A DNA stretch of 33,558 nucleotides from Actinomadura sp. 6K520 (GCF_004349245.1 NZ_SMLC01000078.1:1-33558); one strand, 5' to 3'; numbered from the stretch's first letter, positions 1 to 7,617 are shown. Notes: generated by a model not told the origin, from the letters alone. A program made the numbers and translations.

Positions 1-14
1 GCCCGATATAGATG

Positions 15-43
15 TGGAGCCGAAGGACCCGCCCCCATACACT
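15..43 (+). promoter_or_regulatory. possible promoter of the tRNA-Arg gene
   Basis: TGGAGC at 15-20 and TACACT at 38-43 are separated by 17 bp and lie 27 bp before the tRNA 5' end. The -10 box fits TAnnnT and the -35 box is only a partial match. Position is the main support. The GC-rich stretch at 51-70 would be the leader. Confidence 0.3.
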
Positions 44-70
44 GTGTCCCGGCGTCCCGCCGGGCGCCGA

Positions 71-147
71 GCGCCCGTAGCTCAGCTGGACAGAGCATCG
101 GACTTCTAATCCGACGGTCGCGGGTTCGAATCCTGCCGGGCGCGCCA
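71..147 (+). tRNA. tRNA-Arg (anticodon TCT)
   Basis: A full cloverleaf can be drawn. The acceptor strands are GCGCCCG (71-77) and CGGGCGC (137-143). The D stem is GCTC/GAGC. The anticodon stem is TCGGA/TCCGA around the loop CTTCTAA (103-109), giving anticodon TCT at 105-107. The T arm contains GGTTCGAAT. Discriminator G144 is followed by an encoded CCA at 145-147. The tRNA reads AGA, a rare codon in high-GC actinomycetes. The 3' part, from base 98 onward, lies inside the 54-bp att repeat, so the integrated element supplies the 3' half and keeps the tRNA intact. The second copy at 13353-13406 lacks the 5' half and cannot be a tRNA. Confidence 0.97.
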
Positions 148-151
148 CCCC
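98..151 (+). repeat. attL, 54-bp direct repeat overlapping the tRNA 3' half
   Basis: Bases 98-151 are identical to 13353-13406. The repeat begins at the anticodon stem of tRNA-Arg and ends 4 bases after the CCA. This is the usual position of tyrosine recombinase crossover in a tRNA gene. The int gene ends about 200 bp away on the element side. Confidence 0.95.
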
Positions 152-306
152 CACCAGCCGATCAACATCCTGACCTGCGAGAACGCCTCTCGCGTCCGTT
201 CGGCCGGATGCAGCCAGATGCCACCGAACGCAGCCGCGCGGCACTGTTCCCGGAATATACGCGGAATGACTCCGCCCGCGTTTGCCCAGGTCAGCACACA
301 AGACAA

Positions 307-336
307 GAGAGGCCCCGGAACGCCCCGGAGCCTCTC
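307..336 (-). terminator. terminator downstream of int
   Basis: GAGAGGCCCCG (307-317) and CGGAGCCTCTC (326-336) form an 11-bp stem with a single mismatch and a short loop, 16 bp after the int stop codon. There is no clear U tract, as is common in actinomycetes. It would end the whole leftward core operon before the tRNA gene. The rest of 152-306 shows no gene and probably holds integrase arm sites. Confidence 0.6.
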
Positions 337-351
337 CACCGCAGTTGCCGA

Positions 352-1734
352 TCATGCCGCCAACGCGTCCTCGATGCGCTGATTGGCTACCTCCCGCTGC
401 CCATCGATGCACCTGGCGTACACACGCAACATCACATCGACCCCGTGGCCAGCGCGTTCGGCCGCTTCGGGCGCATGGACGCCCGCATTGAGCCAGAGCG
501 ACACCGCCGCATGCCGCAGGTCGTACGGCCGGGCCGCCAACGGCGATTCGACCTGATCCGGAGCGAGCGCCAGGACACGAGCCCGCTTCCAGACCTGCGC
601 GTACGCCGAGCCGGAGAACGACCGGCCGCCACTGGTGACGAACAGCCGACCATCCTCGGCCGTCCCGAAGGCGTCGAGGTGTTCCCGGAGCATCGTCACC
701 AACTCGGGAGGGATCGGGACGGGCCGCACGATGTCGTCCTCCCGATGCTTGAGGCCCCGATCATCGAAGGTCTCCCCCGAGTCGGTGTACCGCTTGTTGC
801 TCTGGGGCCGGGTCTTCTTCAGCGTGATCAGCCCCCACCCGGTTGCCGGAAGTTCGCAGTCCTGCCGACGCAGCCCCGCCGCCTCTGCCGGACGAAGGCC
901 GGCGAAGTACATGCACCCGAACATCGCCCGCAGCCGAGGCCCCCGAGACCGGCCGACATAGGAAACCGCCGTCAGCAGCTCGCGAGCTTGGGACGGATTC
1001 ACAACGACCCGCCGATCAATGGCCCTGTTCTGCTTGGGAGGACGCCACTTCACTCGGTCCAGGGGGTTGGCCGCCAACTCCTCCAGTTCGACCGCGTAGC
1101 CGAGCGCATGCTTGAACACCGCCCGCTTGCGCCGGAACGTCGAGGAGGCCGCGGGTTGCCCATCGAGTTGGAGCGCGAGCGTTTCCAGAGCGGCCCGAGC
1201 CAACCGCGGTTCGTCCAGTTCGGTAATCGGCATGGACGCCGACTCCAGCCAGCGAAGCGCCGCGCCCAGTTCAGCCGACATGTCGGGACGGTGATCGTCC
1301 GGGACGAAGACGAATCGCCGGAGAAGCACGCGGAGGAGGGATGCGTCAGGACGGCCGGGCATGTCCTTGACGAACACGAGCGTCACAGCCGTCATGGTGT
1401 CGGTGAGGCCCTCCCGAGACTTGGCAGCCGCATGAGGCCAACGCGCCTTGACGTAGGCACGTGCGAACTCCAGCCACGTCCGAGCGGTCGCCGCTTTGAG
1501 CATGGACAGCGGAAGGCCCGTGTCCGTATCGAACGCCTCACCGTTCTTGGCAGCCTGCCTGAGGTCAGACAGGAAGCTCTTTGCCTGTGAAGACCGTTCG
1601 AACGTCCGGGACTTCTCACGGCCGCCGACCGTCCAACGCGCGGTGTACGAGATGACCTTGCCCGGCTTGTCTGACCTCGGCCCCGCTTTGTTCGGCCGGG
1701 TCTCCCAGAACTTGACCTTGTAGGACGTGTTCAC
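352..1734 (-). CDS. int: tyrosine site-specific integrase
   Basis: It catalyses integration and, with Xis, excision of the element at tRNA-Arg. The protein is 460 aa from the GTG at 1734. That start overlaps the xis stop (GTGA) and has GGGAGG just upstream. An ATG at 1761 would add 9 residues but has a poorer context. The N-terminal third matches arm-binding/SAM-like domains. The C-terminal catalytic domain shows the active-site residues: R281 in GLRPAEAAGL, Y404 and R407 in YDLRH (Tyr replaces the usual His of HxxR), H430 in AGHG, and nucleophile Y439 in RVYARC. The length is normal for AICE integrases. It is the last gene of the traB-rep-xis-int operon and lies beside attL. Confidence 0.95.
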   Translation of the reverse strand: MNTSYKVKFWETRPNKAGPRSDKPGKVISYTARWTVGGREKSRTFERSSQAKSFLSDLRQAAKNGEAFDTDTGLPLSMLKAATARTWLEFARAYVKARWPHAAAKSREGLTDTMTAVTLVFVKDMPGRPDASLLRVLLRRFVFVPDDHRPDMSAELGAALRWLESASMPITELDEPRLARAALETLALQLDGQPAASSTFRRKRAVFKHALGYAVELEELAANPLDRVKWRPPKQNRAIDRRVVVNPSQARELLTAVSYVGRSRGPRLRAMFGCMYFAGLRPAEAAGLRRQDCELPATGWGLITLKKTRPQSNKRYTDSGETFDDRGLKHREDDIVRPVPIPPELVTMLREHLDAFGTAEDGRLFVTSGGRSFSGSAYAQVWKRARVLALAPDQVESPLAARPYDLRHAAVSLWLNAGVHAPEAAERAGHGVDVMLRVYARCIDGQREVANQRIEDALAA

Positions 1735-1925
1735 GCCGCCTCCCGCAGCGACCAGAGCCATGCGTCGAGATCACTTCGATAGATGCGGATCTCGCCGTTC
1801 GGGAGCTTGAACCCAGCCGGAGCCCGACCGATCTCCCGCCACCGGTAGAAGGTCCGCCGAGAGATCCCGCCGAGTTCTTCGAGCACCTGGTCAACCGTGA
1901 GAAGTTCATCCCGCTTGCCGCTCAC
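1731..1925 (-). CDS. xis: excisionase (MerR-like helix-turn-helix)
   Basis: A 64-aa basic protein with the start LTVDQVLEELGGISRRTFYRWR, a DNA-binding helix-turn-helix of the excisionase/MerR-like HTH_17 class. The wing-like tail (NGEIRIYRSDLDAWL) is typical of that family. It should bend attachment-site DNA and steer Int toward excision. The GTG start at 1925 overlaps the rep stop (GTGA) and is preceded by GGAGG at good spacing. Its own stop overlaps the int start. Rep, Xis and Int are therefore probably made in coupled amounts from one message, the arrangement known from pSAM2 repSA-xis-int. Confidence 0.9.
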   Translation of the reverse strand: MSGKRDELLTVDQVLEELGGISRRTFYRWREIGRAPAGFKLPNGEIRIYRSDLDAWLWSLREAA

Positions 1926-3604
1926 GCTGCCTCCGGAGTTGCCGAAAGTTCGGGGGTTGGGTTGTGGGTTGCTTGGTCGAGTTGCTTGCGTCGCTGGATG
2001 CGTTCGTTGATCAGCAGCAGTAGGCGTTGCTCTGCTGGTTTCACGTCCGGGTCGCCAGGCCCCGCGCGTTCCCAGACGTGGACGGCGTTGGGATCGGCCG
2101 GGTTGGTCACGGGGACACCGGCCTCAGCCAGCCGCGCCAGCACCCAGGCTTTGCGGTCGGCTTTGTGATCGGCGAGGGTCTTGCCCGACCATTTGCGGGA
2201 GACGAGCACGCGACGGCCGCCGTAGCCGAGGTGTTCGCGTCGGTGGGCCTTGCCCTTGCAGTAGCCGGGCGTGAGGCCCTTGCGCGCGTTCTTGGGCTGG
2301 ACGCCGTAGCGCAGCCAGTTCGCGCACGTCGGTGAGCACGGCTCGTGGCGCAGTGCTTCGGCCATCCGGTCGACGTGTTCGCGCTGCGCGCTGGTTTCGG
2401 CGTTGTGGCATTCGGCGACGCCCTTGACGAGGTACTTGGTCAGGTAGCCGATCAGCTTGCGAGACTGCGGAGAGTCAGCGAGAACGCCTTGTGCGTCGAT
2501 CTGCCGCCCGAACTTCACCACGTGCAGGGGTTCGGCGTTCTCGTCCTGGCCGAGGGCGTCCAACGCCTCGTCCCAGGTCGGAAGGACTTCGCCGGTTGCG
2601 GGGTCGAGGTATCCGCCCTCTGGCCCGGCCGCCTCGTCCCAGACCGGGAGCCGTTCCCCCTCGAAGACGACGCGGTCGGTCGAGGGCCACCACACCTGGT
2701 GATAGGTGGCCGCCACCACCTGCCGCAGCTCAGCCCGCGAGATCGTTCCCCGTATGGCCATGTGCAGGTGGGGAGCCAGCCGCCGTTGTGGTTCGACGGC
2801 GGCGAAGTACTGCACGTCGTAGCCGACGAACCGGCGAAGGTTCTGCACGAACCGATCGACCAGCTTGGAGAAGTGCAGCGCATCACGGGCAGCCCGCGTG
2901 TAGTCGTAGCCGTCCGGGTCGACCGGAGTTCCGTCCGAGCGCACCCGCCCGTAGGAGTCCAGCGTCAGGGTCAGGAAGATCGACGGCCGGAACGCATTAC
3001 CGTCACGGCCCCGGAACACCTTGCCGACCGTGCGGGAGTCGACCGGACGACGAGGAAGGTCCGGAGCATCCTGCCGCCGCCGGGTCGACCGCGTCCGCCG
3101 GCTCTTGCCCTGTTCTGTCTTGAGGGAGCCGCGGACCCCCGTGCGTTCGAGCTCGTTGTCGAGGTCCCGTATGACCGCGTCCCAGAACTCGGCGTCTTCC
3201 CCGTCCGCCGTCCCGTCGACGGTTGCGCGGTCACGGGCCGCCGCCGCGTGCGCCCGCAGTTCCATCCACGCGCGCTGTTCCTCGTCCGGGTCGGCGCGCG
3301 TGATAATCGGTTCGTCGGTCAGGTGCCAGCCTTGACGGCACTGGACCGCGCGGAGCTTGCGCTTGCGTTCGGCGCACGAGGGGCAGACCGAGGCCAGGGT
3401 GTGCCCGCACGGGACATACACCACCTCGGCCGCGCCCGTGTTCAGGTCCACCCGCCGCATCGGCACGGGCCGGATGCAGACGCCGTGTTCGACTGCGACC
3501 GCTTCCAGCACCCCCCGCGCCAGCGGAGGCAGGGTCTTGACCACCGGTTCCGGCTCGGGCTCGTCGAGGGTGGGTTGGGTGATGCGGGTAGGGGGTTTGG
3601 TCAC
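1922..3604 (-). CDS. repSA: RepSA-like rolling-circle replication initiator (HUH)
   Basis: A 560-aa initiator for rolling-circle replication of the excised element. HUH-class motifs appear in order: motif 1 FLTLTLDSYG (about 210-219), metal-binding HLHMAIRG (279-286), and motif 3 YLTKYLVK (387-394) carrying the nicking Tyr. A Cys cluster near the N-terminus (C66, C74, C77, C89) and a Cys/His cluster at about 400-458 look zinc-binding, as in the pSAM2 and pIJ101 Rep families. The GTG start at 3604 overlaps the traB stop and follows GGAGG. In pSAM2 the double-strand origin lies inside the rep gene. I could not place it here from sequence alone. Confidence 0.9.
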   Translation of the reverse strand: MTKPPTRITQPTLDEPEPEPVVKTLPPLARGVLEAVAVEHGVCIRPVPMRRVDLNTGAAEVVYVPCGHTLASVCPSCAERKRKLRAVQCRQGWHLTDEPIITRADPDEEQRAWMELRAHAAAARDRATVDGTADGEDAEFWDAVIRDLDNELERTGVRGSLKTEQGKSRRTRSTRRRQDAPDLPRRPVDSRTVGKVFRGRDGNAFRPSIFLTLTLDSYGRVRSDGTPVDPDGYDYTRAARDALHFSKLVDRFVQNLRRFVGYDVQYFAAVEPQRRLAPHLHMAIRGTISRAELRQVVAATYHQVWWPSTDRVVFEGERLPVWDEAAGPEGGYLDPATGEVLPTWDEALDALGQDENAEPLHVVKFGRQIDAQGVLADSPQSRKLIGYLTKYLVKGVAECHNAETSAQREHVDRMAEALRHEPCSPTCANWLRYGVQPKNARKGLTPGYCKGKAHRREHLGYGGRRVLVSRKWSGKTLADHKADRKAWVLARLAEAGVPVTNPADPNAVHVWERAGPGDPDVKPAEQRLLLLINERIQRRKQLDQATHNPTPELSATPEAA

Positions 3605-5058
3605 GCCGCCTCCACATCGGGCAGGCCGAGTGCGACCATCGCGTGGATATCGGCATCGGAGACGTACGCTGCCCGGACCCGTACCGGATCCGGGGAGGCT
3701 TCCAGCCGGACGAAGCCAACGCCCGCGCCGATCTCGGGAACGGATGAGATCTGGTCGGCCAGGGCGCCGCGGTCGCGGGCACCGTCGCCCAGGACCATGT
3801 CGACCTGTTCGTCCTCGTCCAGGCGCAGGGCGATGCGGTCGGGGAACAGGTTGCGCAGGTTGTTGACCTCTTTGCGCGCGTCCTGCTGAGCGCCGATGAC
3901 GCAGTACCCCACCGACCGGCCCTGTGAGGTCAGCACCGCCAGCGCGGATTCGGCGCGCTTTCTCAGGTCGCGTTCGGGGCAGTAGGCGGTCAGGAACGCC
4001 AGCTCATCCACCACGATCACCCGGAACGGGAAATCACGCGACGGCGTGAACGACCGGGTCACACCCGCGAACCGCTCCGCACGGGCGTTCATGTCCTCGG
4101 CCGCCGCCTCCAGCAGATCGACCATGCCGCCCTTGGGATCGGAGGAGTACCGCCCGTACCGCTCGAACAGCACCCGCCCAAACGACAACTCCATGCGTTT
4201 CGGGTCGACGGCCCACACCTCCACCAGCCCACCGAGCATGAGCGGCAGGAGTGCGCGGACGGTCGACCAGATGACCGAGCCCTTGCCGGCCCCTGTCGCT
4301 CCCGCGATGAGGACGTGAGTGCCGAGCAGACGCAGCCGCCAGGGTGAGCCGTCCTCGCACCGCCCGACCACCACGGCGGACAGGTCCACATCGGAGGCGT
4401 CCGGGACGGGCAGAGCCGGTATCGGTTCGGCGAGGGCATCGCGGCGGACGAACTCCAGCCAGACGCGTCCCGGACGGTCCCCGTCCCGCACCCGGACCAG
4501 GGACGCGCCGAAGCCGTGCGCCAGGTTGGCCGTGACCCGCTCCCACGCGTCCGGCGCCTGGCCCTTAAGCATCCGGACCAGCACCCGATCACAGGTCGGA
4601 CCGGAACGGACGCGGACGAGGGTTGGCAGGTACTCACGGCCCTTGTGCACTTTGGTGAGCCCGGCCGTGACCAGGACCGGTTGCCAGTGCCGCCGATACA
4701 CGAACACCATGCGCCACCAGGACCGGGCCGGACGGGCGACCCAGCGGACGAAGGACGGACGGTTCACCCCCGCCCACACGCCCAGGCCCACGGCGACGAG
4801 GGCCAGGACCAGGACGGGGACGGTCCACCCGTACCGGTAGCCGAGCCAGCCCAGCGCGGACACGGCCGAGACGGGGACGATGTTGCGGACCAGGAACACC
4901 AGGACGCGGACGAGGGCACGGGCGGCGTTGACGATGAGGACCAGGCCCTCGGGCATGTGCCACACCGGAGGCGCCCACTTGGGGGCCGCGAACGGGTCAC
5001 GCTGGGTTTCGACGGCGACGTTTTCGCCGGGGGCGAGCTTGCGGAACTCCCATGCCAT
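3601..5058 (-). CDS. traB: TraB-like FtsK/SpoIIIE DNA translocase
   Basis: A 485-aa transfer protein of the hexameric FtsK/SpoIIIE type, which pumps double-stranded element DNA between mycelial cells. Hydrophobic segments at about 37-60 and 62-97 anchor it in the membrane. The motor domain has Walker A GATGAGKGS (253-261) and Walker B VIVVDE (347-352), followed by TSQGRSVGYCVIGAQQ, a typical FtsK sensor-like strand. The ATG at 5058 is used. Its RBS (AGAGG, about 12 bp upstream) is weak. The gene is separated from its upstream neighbour by an 83-bp gap containing a strong hairpin (5102-5134) and is joined to rep by a GTGA overlap. Confidence 0.92.
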   Translation of the reverse strand: MAWEFRKLAPGENVAVETQRDPFAAPKWAPPVWHMPEGLVLIVNAARALVRVLVFLVRNIVPVSAVSALGWLGYRYGWTVPVLVLALVAVGLGVWAGVNRPSFVRWVARPARSWWRMVFVYRRHWQPVLVTAGLTKVHKGREYLPTLVRVRSGPTCDRVLVRMLKGQAPDAWERVTANLAHGFGASLVRVRDGDRPGRVWLEFVRRDALAEPIPALPVPDASDVDLSAVVVGRCEDGSPWRLRLLGTHVLIAGATGAGKGSVIWSTVRALLPLMLGGLVEVWAVDPKRMELSFGRVLFERYGRYSSDPKGGMVDLLEAAAEDMNARAERFAGVTRSFTPSRDFPFRVIVVDELAFLTAYCPERDLRKRAESALAVLTSQGRSVGYCVIGAQQDARKEVNNLRNLFPDRIALRLDEDEQVDMVLGDGARDRGALADQISSVPEIGAGVGFVRLEASPDPVRVRAAYVSDADIHAMVALGLPDVEAA

Positions 5059-5101
5059 GATGGGTCACACCTCTTCTTTGTGCTGTTCAGGGGAGAGAAG
5101 C

Positions 5102-5134
5102 GGGGCGGCCGGAGGTACCAGCTCCAGCCGCCCC
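5102..5134 (-). terminator. strong hairpin between the small genes and traB
   Basis: GGGGCGGC (5102-5109) pairs with GCCGCCCC (5127-5134). Inside it, one C-A mismatch is followed by GGAG/CTCC around a short loop. The hairpin lies after the stop at 5142 and before the traB start at 5058, within what is otherwise one leftward operon. It could be a partial terminator that lowers traB-rep-xis-int expression, or an mRNA stabiliser or processing site. Confidence 0.5.
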
Positions 5135-5141
5135 ACCTAGA

Positions 5142-5450
5142 TCACGCCGCCGGGTCTTCGGCGGACTCGGCCGCTACGCCGTTGAGGGAGTGGAGCCGCT
5201 CCACCTCGGCCGCGTAGGCCGCGAACGACTCGGCGAGCTTGCGCGCGACCTGGACGTCTTCGGCGGTCGGTGCCGTGGCCCTGGTCGGAGCGATGAGCAC
5301 GTGAGCGCGGCAGTGCGTGACCGAGATCTGCGCCCGGTTCTTGCCGCGCGGGACCAGCACCGACACCCGCTCATCCGGGTACATGATCACCGAGGTGAGC
5401 GCCGTCCCGTCCGGCTCCACCTGAACCGAGGTGTAGCTGTAGGACCCCAT
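5142..5450 (-). CDS. small conserved AICE protein, paralogue of its upstream neighbour
   Basis: A 102-aa protein of unknown function. The middle resembles the upstream gene product (5450-5728): both have a short beta-rich half followed by the helical signature VARKLAESFAAYAAEVERL, against FARRLAEQAAAYAVEVERL upstream. There is no membrane segment or known catalytic motif. The junction reads GTGATG: GTG at 5453 or ATG at 5450 could start it. ATG is chosen because GGGGAGGG suits either and the upstream stop lies within the same bases. Its position beside traB matches the small spread (spd) genes of Streptomyces plasmids, but no spd membrane helices are visible. Confidence 0.75.
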   Translation of the reverse strand: MGSYSYTSVQVEPDGTALTSVIMYPDERVSVLVPRGKNRAQISVTHCRAHVLIAPTRATAPTAEDVQVARKLAESFAAYAAEVERLHSLNGVAAESAEDPAA

Positions 5451-5728
5451 CACGCAGCCCTCCCCTTGCCCGAGGAACGGCCCGACGAGGAGCCACGGCC
5501 GGAGCGGTACAGCCGCTCGACCTCGACCGCGTACGCCGCCGCCTGCTCGGCCAGCCGCCGCGCGAACTCCACATCCGAGGCGCCCAGCCGCTCCGGAAGC
5601 GTCAGGGTGACCAGCACGCGACCCGCCGACACCGAGAACAGCGGCGTACGCGCCCGAAACGACTTGAACTCGGTCGAGGCCCCGCCGTCAATGGGCAGCG
5701 ACAGCGCCGACATGCGCCCGCCCGCCAT
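5450..5728 (-). CDS. small conserved AICE protein (paralogue pair member)
   Basis: A 92-aa protein of unknown function. The N-terminal half is predicted beta-rich (SFRARTPLFSVSAGRVLVTLTLPE). The C-terminal half is an amphipathic helix (VEFARRLAEQAAAYAVEVERL) and a Ser/Gly/Arg-rich tail. It is clearly related to the downstream gene, so the two arose by tandem duplication. The start is the ATG at 5728, or the GTG at 5731, in the junction GTGATG that also contains the stop of the preceding gene. This implies translational coupling. Confidence 0.75.
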   Translation of the reverse strand: MAGGRMSALSLPIDGGASTEFKSFRARTPLFSVSAGRVLVTLTLPERLGASDVEFARRLAEQAAAYAVEVERLYRSGRGSSSGRSSGKGRAA

Positions 5729-6153
5729 CACGCCGCATCCTTCGCAGCCGAATCCTTGCCCGAGCCACGGGCCGCGCCGCCCTTGAAGTTGGCCGGACGG
5801 ACCGCCGCCGCCTTGAGCGAGTAGGCCAGCCGCCCGGTACCGCTGTTGACGTACGGCGTGACCGCCAGGCCATCGAACTCCACCGGCACGAACGGGAACC
5901 CCGCCGGAGCCTCCGGCATCACCGGCTGAACCGGCGCCATCAGCTTGACCTTGAACGTCCCCCTGGACTCCGGATCGGCGTCCAGAACCTCCACCGACCA
6001 CACCAGTTCCCCGGTGTCCTTGTCCCGCGCCTGCACGAAGTTCTCCCGGGTCGACCGGTCGAAGTCCCGCACCGGCTCGACACCGCCCTTGACGAACGCG
6101 CCGTAGGGGAACACGTCCCCGAACGCGACCTTGAACGGACCCTGCACCGCCAT
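5728..6153 (-). CDS. conserved AICE protein, first gene of the transfer/replication operon
   Basis: A 141-aa protein from the ATG at 6153, which has GGGAG 9 bp upstream. An ATG at 6168 is in frame but lacks a good RBS. It starts MAVQGPFKVAFGDVFPYGAF, has a central beta-rich part, and ends in an Ala/Gly/Lys-rich tail. No enzyme motif is seen. Proteins of this type commonly precede the small genes and traB in AICEs. A role as a replication/transfer accessory or activator (the position of pra in pSAM2) is possible but not shown. It directly follows the promoter and inverted repeat at 6171-6234. Confidence 0.75.
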   Translation of the reverse strand: MAVQGPFKVAFGDVFPYGAFVKGGVEPVRDFDRSTRENFVQARDKDTGELVWSVEVLDADPESRGTFKVKLMAPVQPVMPEAPAGFPFVPVEFDGLAVTPYVNSGTGRLAYSLKAAAVRPANFKGGAARGSGKDSAAKDAA

Positions 6154-6170
6154 GGCAATCGCTCCCATCC

Positions 6171-6236
6171 GGTCAACTGTCTGTCAGTTGACCTATCAAG
6201 TGCGATCGTAAGCGTACCCAGCTTGGTCTATCAAGT
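6171..6236 (-). promoter_or_regulatory. operon promoter with inverted-repeat operator
   Basis: On the minus strand TTGATA (6234-6229) and TACGAT (6210-6205) are 18 bp apart, a near-consensus vegetative promoter. Just downstream of the expected start point lies a perfect inverted repeat with arms GGTCAACTG (6171-6179) and CAGTTGACC (6185-6193) and a 5-base spacer. The 9-mer CTATCAAGT occurs twice (6193-6201 and 6228-6236), once over the -35 box. The adjacent GntR gene suggests repression here, like KorSA control of pSAM2. Confidence 0.6.
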
Positions 6237-6242
6237 AACTAA

Positions 6243-6257
6243 CCGGCGAGTGGCCGG
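6243..6257 (-). terminator. short hairpin after the GntR gene
   Basis: CCGGC (6243-6247) and GCCGG (6253-6257) form a 5-bp stem with a 5-base loop, 6 bp after the GntR stop. It is a weak terminator candidate and lies just upstream of the next promoter. Confidence 0.3.
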
Positions 6258-6263
6258 ATACGG

Positions 6264-6995
6264 TCACGCCAGCGGGTAGGCGTCTTCCAGCTCATGCAGG
6301 TCAGCGGGCAGGACCGTGTCAACCACCATCAGCGGACGACCAGCAGCGTCCCGAGCCGTCGCGTAGACGACCAGGACGGGCGTCCCCTCACTCATCGACA
6401 AGGCGCCCGCCTCCTCGCCGGTCGGCATCCTCGCAACGATGTGCTCGATGACGTGATCGAGCTTCACATCCTTGCGGGACTCCAGATGCTCCCGAACGCC
6501 TTGTTTCAGCGGTTCGGCGCTGGTGAGGTTGGTCCCTTCCGACAGGTCCAGAGGCAGCCACAGGGACAGCAGCTCAGACGGCGAACCGTCAGCCGTCAGC
6601 AGCCGCCGGCGAAGGAACGCCTTGCCGGAAGACCCGAGGCCGAGCAGGGAGCGGATGCGGTTCGGTGCGTCAACCACGCCAGCGGCCAGGACCTCACCGG
6701 GGATGGCCGCCTCCGAGCCAGCCAACCGCACCTGCCCCGCCCGTGCGCTCTCCAGCGAAGCCAGAGCGGGACGGCCCCGGACGAACCGGCCCTTGCCCTG
6801 CTGAGAGTCGATCCAGCCTTGATCTCGCAGAACCCGCAGGGCCGCCACCACGGTCGGGCGACTCACCCCGAACTCTTCGATGAGCTGGTGTTCGCTCGGC
6901 ATCGCCGAGCCGGGAGGGTACCGACCGGACTCGATGCGCCGTTGAAGCTCCGCAACAAGCTGGGCGTACTTGGGGGGTACGGATTCAAGGCTCAT
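6264..6995 (-). CDS. GntR/UTRA-family repressor, KorSA-like
   Basis: A 243-aa transcription factor. Residues about 5-75 are the GntR winged helix-turn-helix (YAQLVAELQRRIESGRYPPG, then MPSEHQLIEEFGVSRPTVVAALRVL, then GKGRFV). Residues about 95-235 form a UTRA effector-binding domain. In pSAM2 and related elements the GntR protein KorSA/Kor represses the transfer and replication operon. This gene sits directly upstream of the equivalent operon and beside a strong inverted repeat, so the same job is likely. The ATG at 6995 has only a weak RBS (GGACGG). It probably has its own promoter at 7041-7070. Confidence 0.88.
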   Translation of the reverse strand: MSLESVPPKYAQLVAELQRRIESGRYPPGSAMPSEHQLIEEFGVSRPTVVAALRVLRDQGWIDSQQGKGRFVRGRPALASLESARAGQVRLAGSEAAIPGEVLAAGVVDAPNRIRSLLGLGSSGKAFLRRRLLTADGSPSELLSLWLPLDLSEGTNLTSAEPLKQGVREHLESRKDVKLDHVIEHIVARMPTGEEAGALSMSEGTPVLVVYATARDAAGRPLMVVDTVLPADLHELEDAYPLA

Positions 6996-7040
6996 CTCGA
7001 CCGTCCATCATCCGACAGGTTGTCTTACCAGGTCAGCGCT

Positions 7041-7070
7041 AATGTACGCCGAACCCCTCCCGGCTGTCAC
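7041..7070 (-). promoter_or_regulatory. promoter of the GntR gene
   Basis: On the minus strand GTGACA (7070-7065) and TACATT (7046-7041) are 18 bp apart, with about 40 bp of leader before the ATG. The leader contains ACCTG twice (in ACCTGGTAAGACAACCTG). The -35 box overlaps the end of the preceding gene. Confidence 0.45.
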
Positions 7071-7072
7071 GA

Positions 7073-7315
7073 CTAACGGACGCCAGTAGGCCCGACTACG
7101 CCAGCAGGAGCAGCCGACCCAAGCGCCTCAGCCATCCGGGTCGCAAGCTCCATCGGCGTCGCCGCTTCGAGGAGCACCCATCGCGCCGCCCACGGCAAGA
7201 CAGCCCACCACCGCAACGTGTGGTGCCCGAACCAGACCGACGAGCCGGGGAACCGGCGTTGCAGGGTGATGACCGCCGCGGTCACATCGTCCGGTGCGTC
7301 CCCGGCCCACGGCAT
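7073..7315 (-). CDS. small hypothetical protein
   Basis: An 80-aa protein starting MPWAGDAPDDVTAAVITLQRR, with a Trp-rich middle (VWFGHHTLRWWAVLPW) and a C-terminal helix (TPMELATRMAEAL). I do not recognise a named family. Short Trp-rich proteins with an 'F-G-x-H-T-x-x-W-W-A' core are common next to regulators in actinomycetes. The start is in a GTGATG junction holding the previous stop (7315-7317), so translation is coupled. A longer upstream extension in the same frame reads through the neighbour in the wrong frame and is rejected. Confidence 0.65.
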   Translation of the reverse strand: MPWAGDAPDDVTAAVITLQRRFPGSSVWFGHHTLRWWAVLPWAARWVLLEAATPMELATRMAEALGSAAPAGVVGPTGVR

Positions 7316-7617
7316 CACGACCGGTGCCCCAGCGGGTAGGACGCGGCCGGTTCGGTCATAAACGCGGTAATGCGGTCGGCGGCCCCGTCCAGGTCCTTCA
7401 CCGGGTGCAGGTTGTCCACCCGCCACCAGGAGACCACTCCCTTGCGGCGGTTCACCACGACGTAGCCGACGACATCCATGGTCGTCCCGCCAGGCCGGGT
7501 GACCGTCAGGCCGGGTATCGCGTCGCGCATCTGCACGCACAGGCCACGGGCGACCAAGGCCCGACACAGGGCGCCCAACACGCGCAGTTCGGCGTCGCGG
7601 GACAGCGAAGGACTCAT
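7315..7617 (-). CDS. hypothetical protein, paralogue of the 7795-8088 product
   Basis: A 100-aa protein from the ATG at 7617. It shares layout and motifs with the product of 7795-8088: an N-terminal helix (RDAELRVLGALCRALVARGL against RDVELRLLSDLQASLVGLGL), a Pro-Gly-Leu strand (DAIPGLTV / EAMPGLLV), a W-x-R-x-D block, and HPVKDLDGAADRITAF / HPVDDVPGAAGKVARF. Function is unknown. The open frame extends upstream to a TTG at 7758, but that part has no family match and no RBS. The 177 bp between this gene and 8088's stop (7618-7794) shows only an 8-bp direct repeat GGCCAGCC. Confidence 0.65.
   Translation of the reverse strand: MSPSLSRDAELRVLGALCRALVARGLCVQMRDAIPGLTVTRPGGTTMDVVGYVVVNRRKGVVSWWRVDNLHPVKDLDGAADRITAFMTEPAASYPLGHRS

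Noticed and set aside
208..1590. Long plus-strand frame opposite int
   Set aside because: It is fully antisense to a clear integrase and Arg/Pro-rich with no domain. Such frames are a codon-position artefact of high GC.
2345..3889. Long plus-strand frame opposite rep and traB
   Set aside because: It crosses two recognised genes in antisense, with no domain or RBS.
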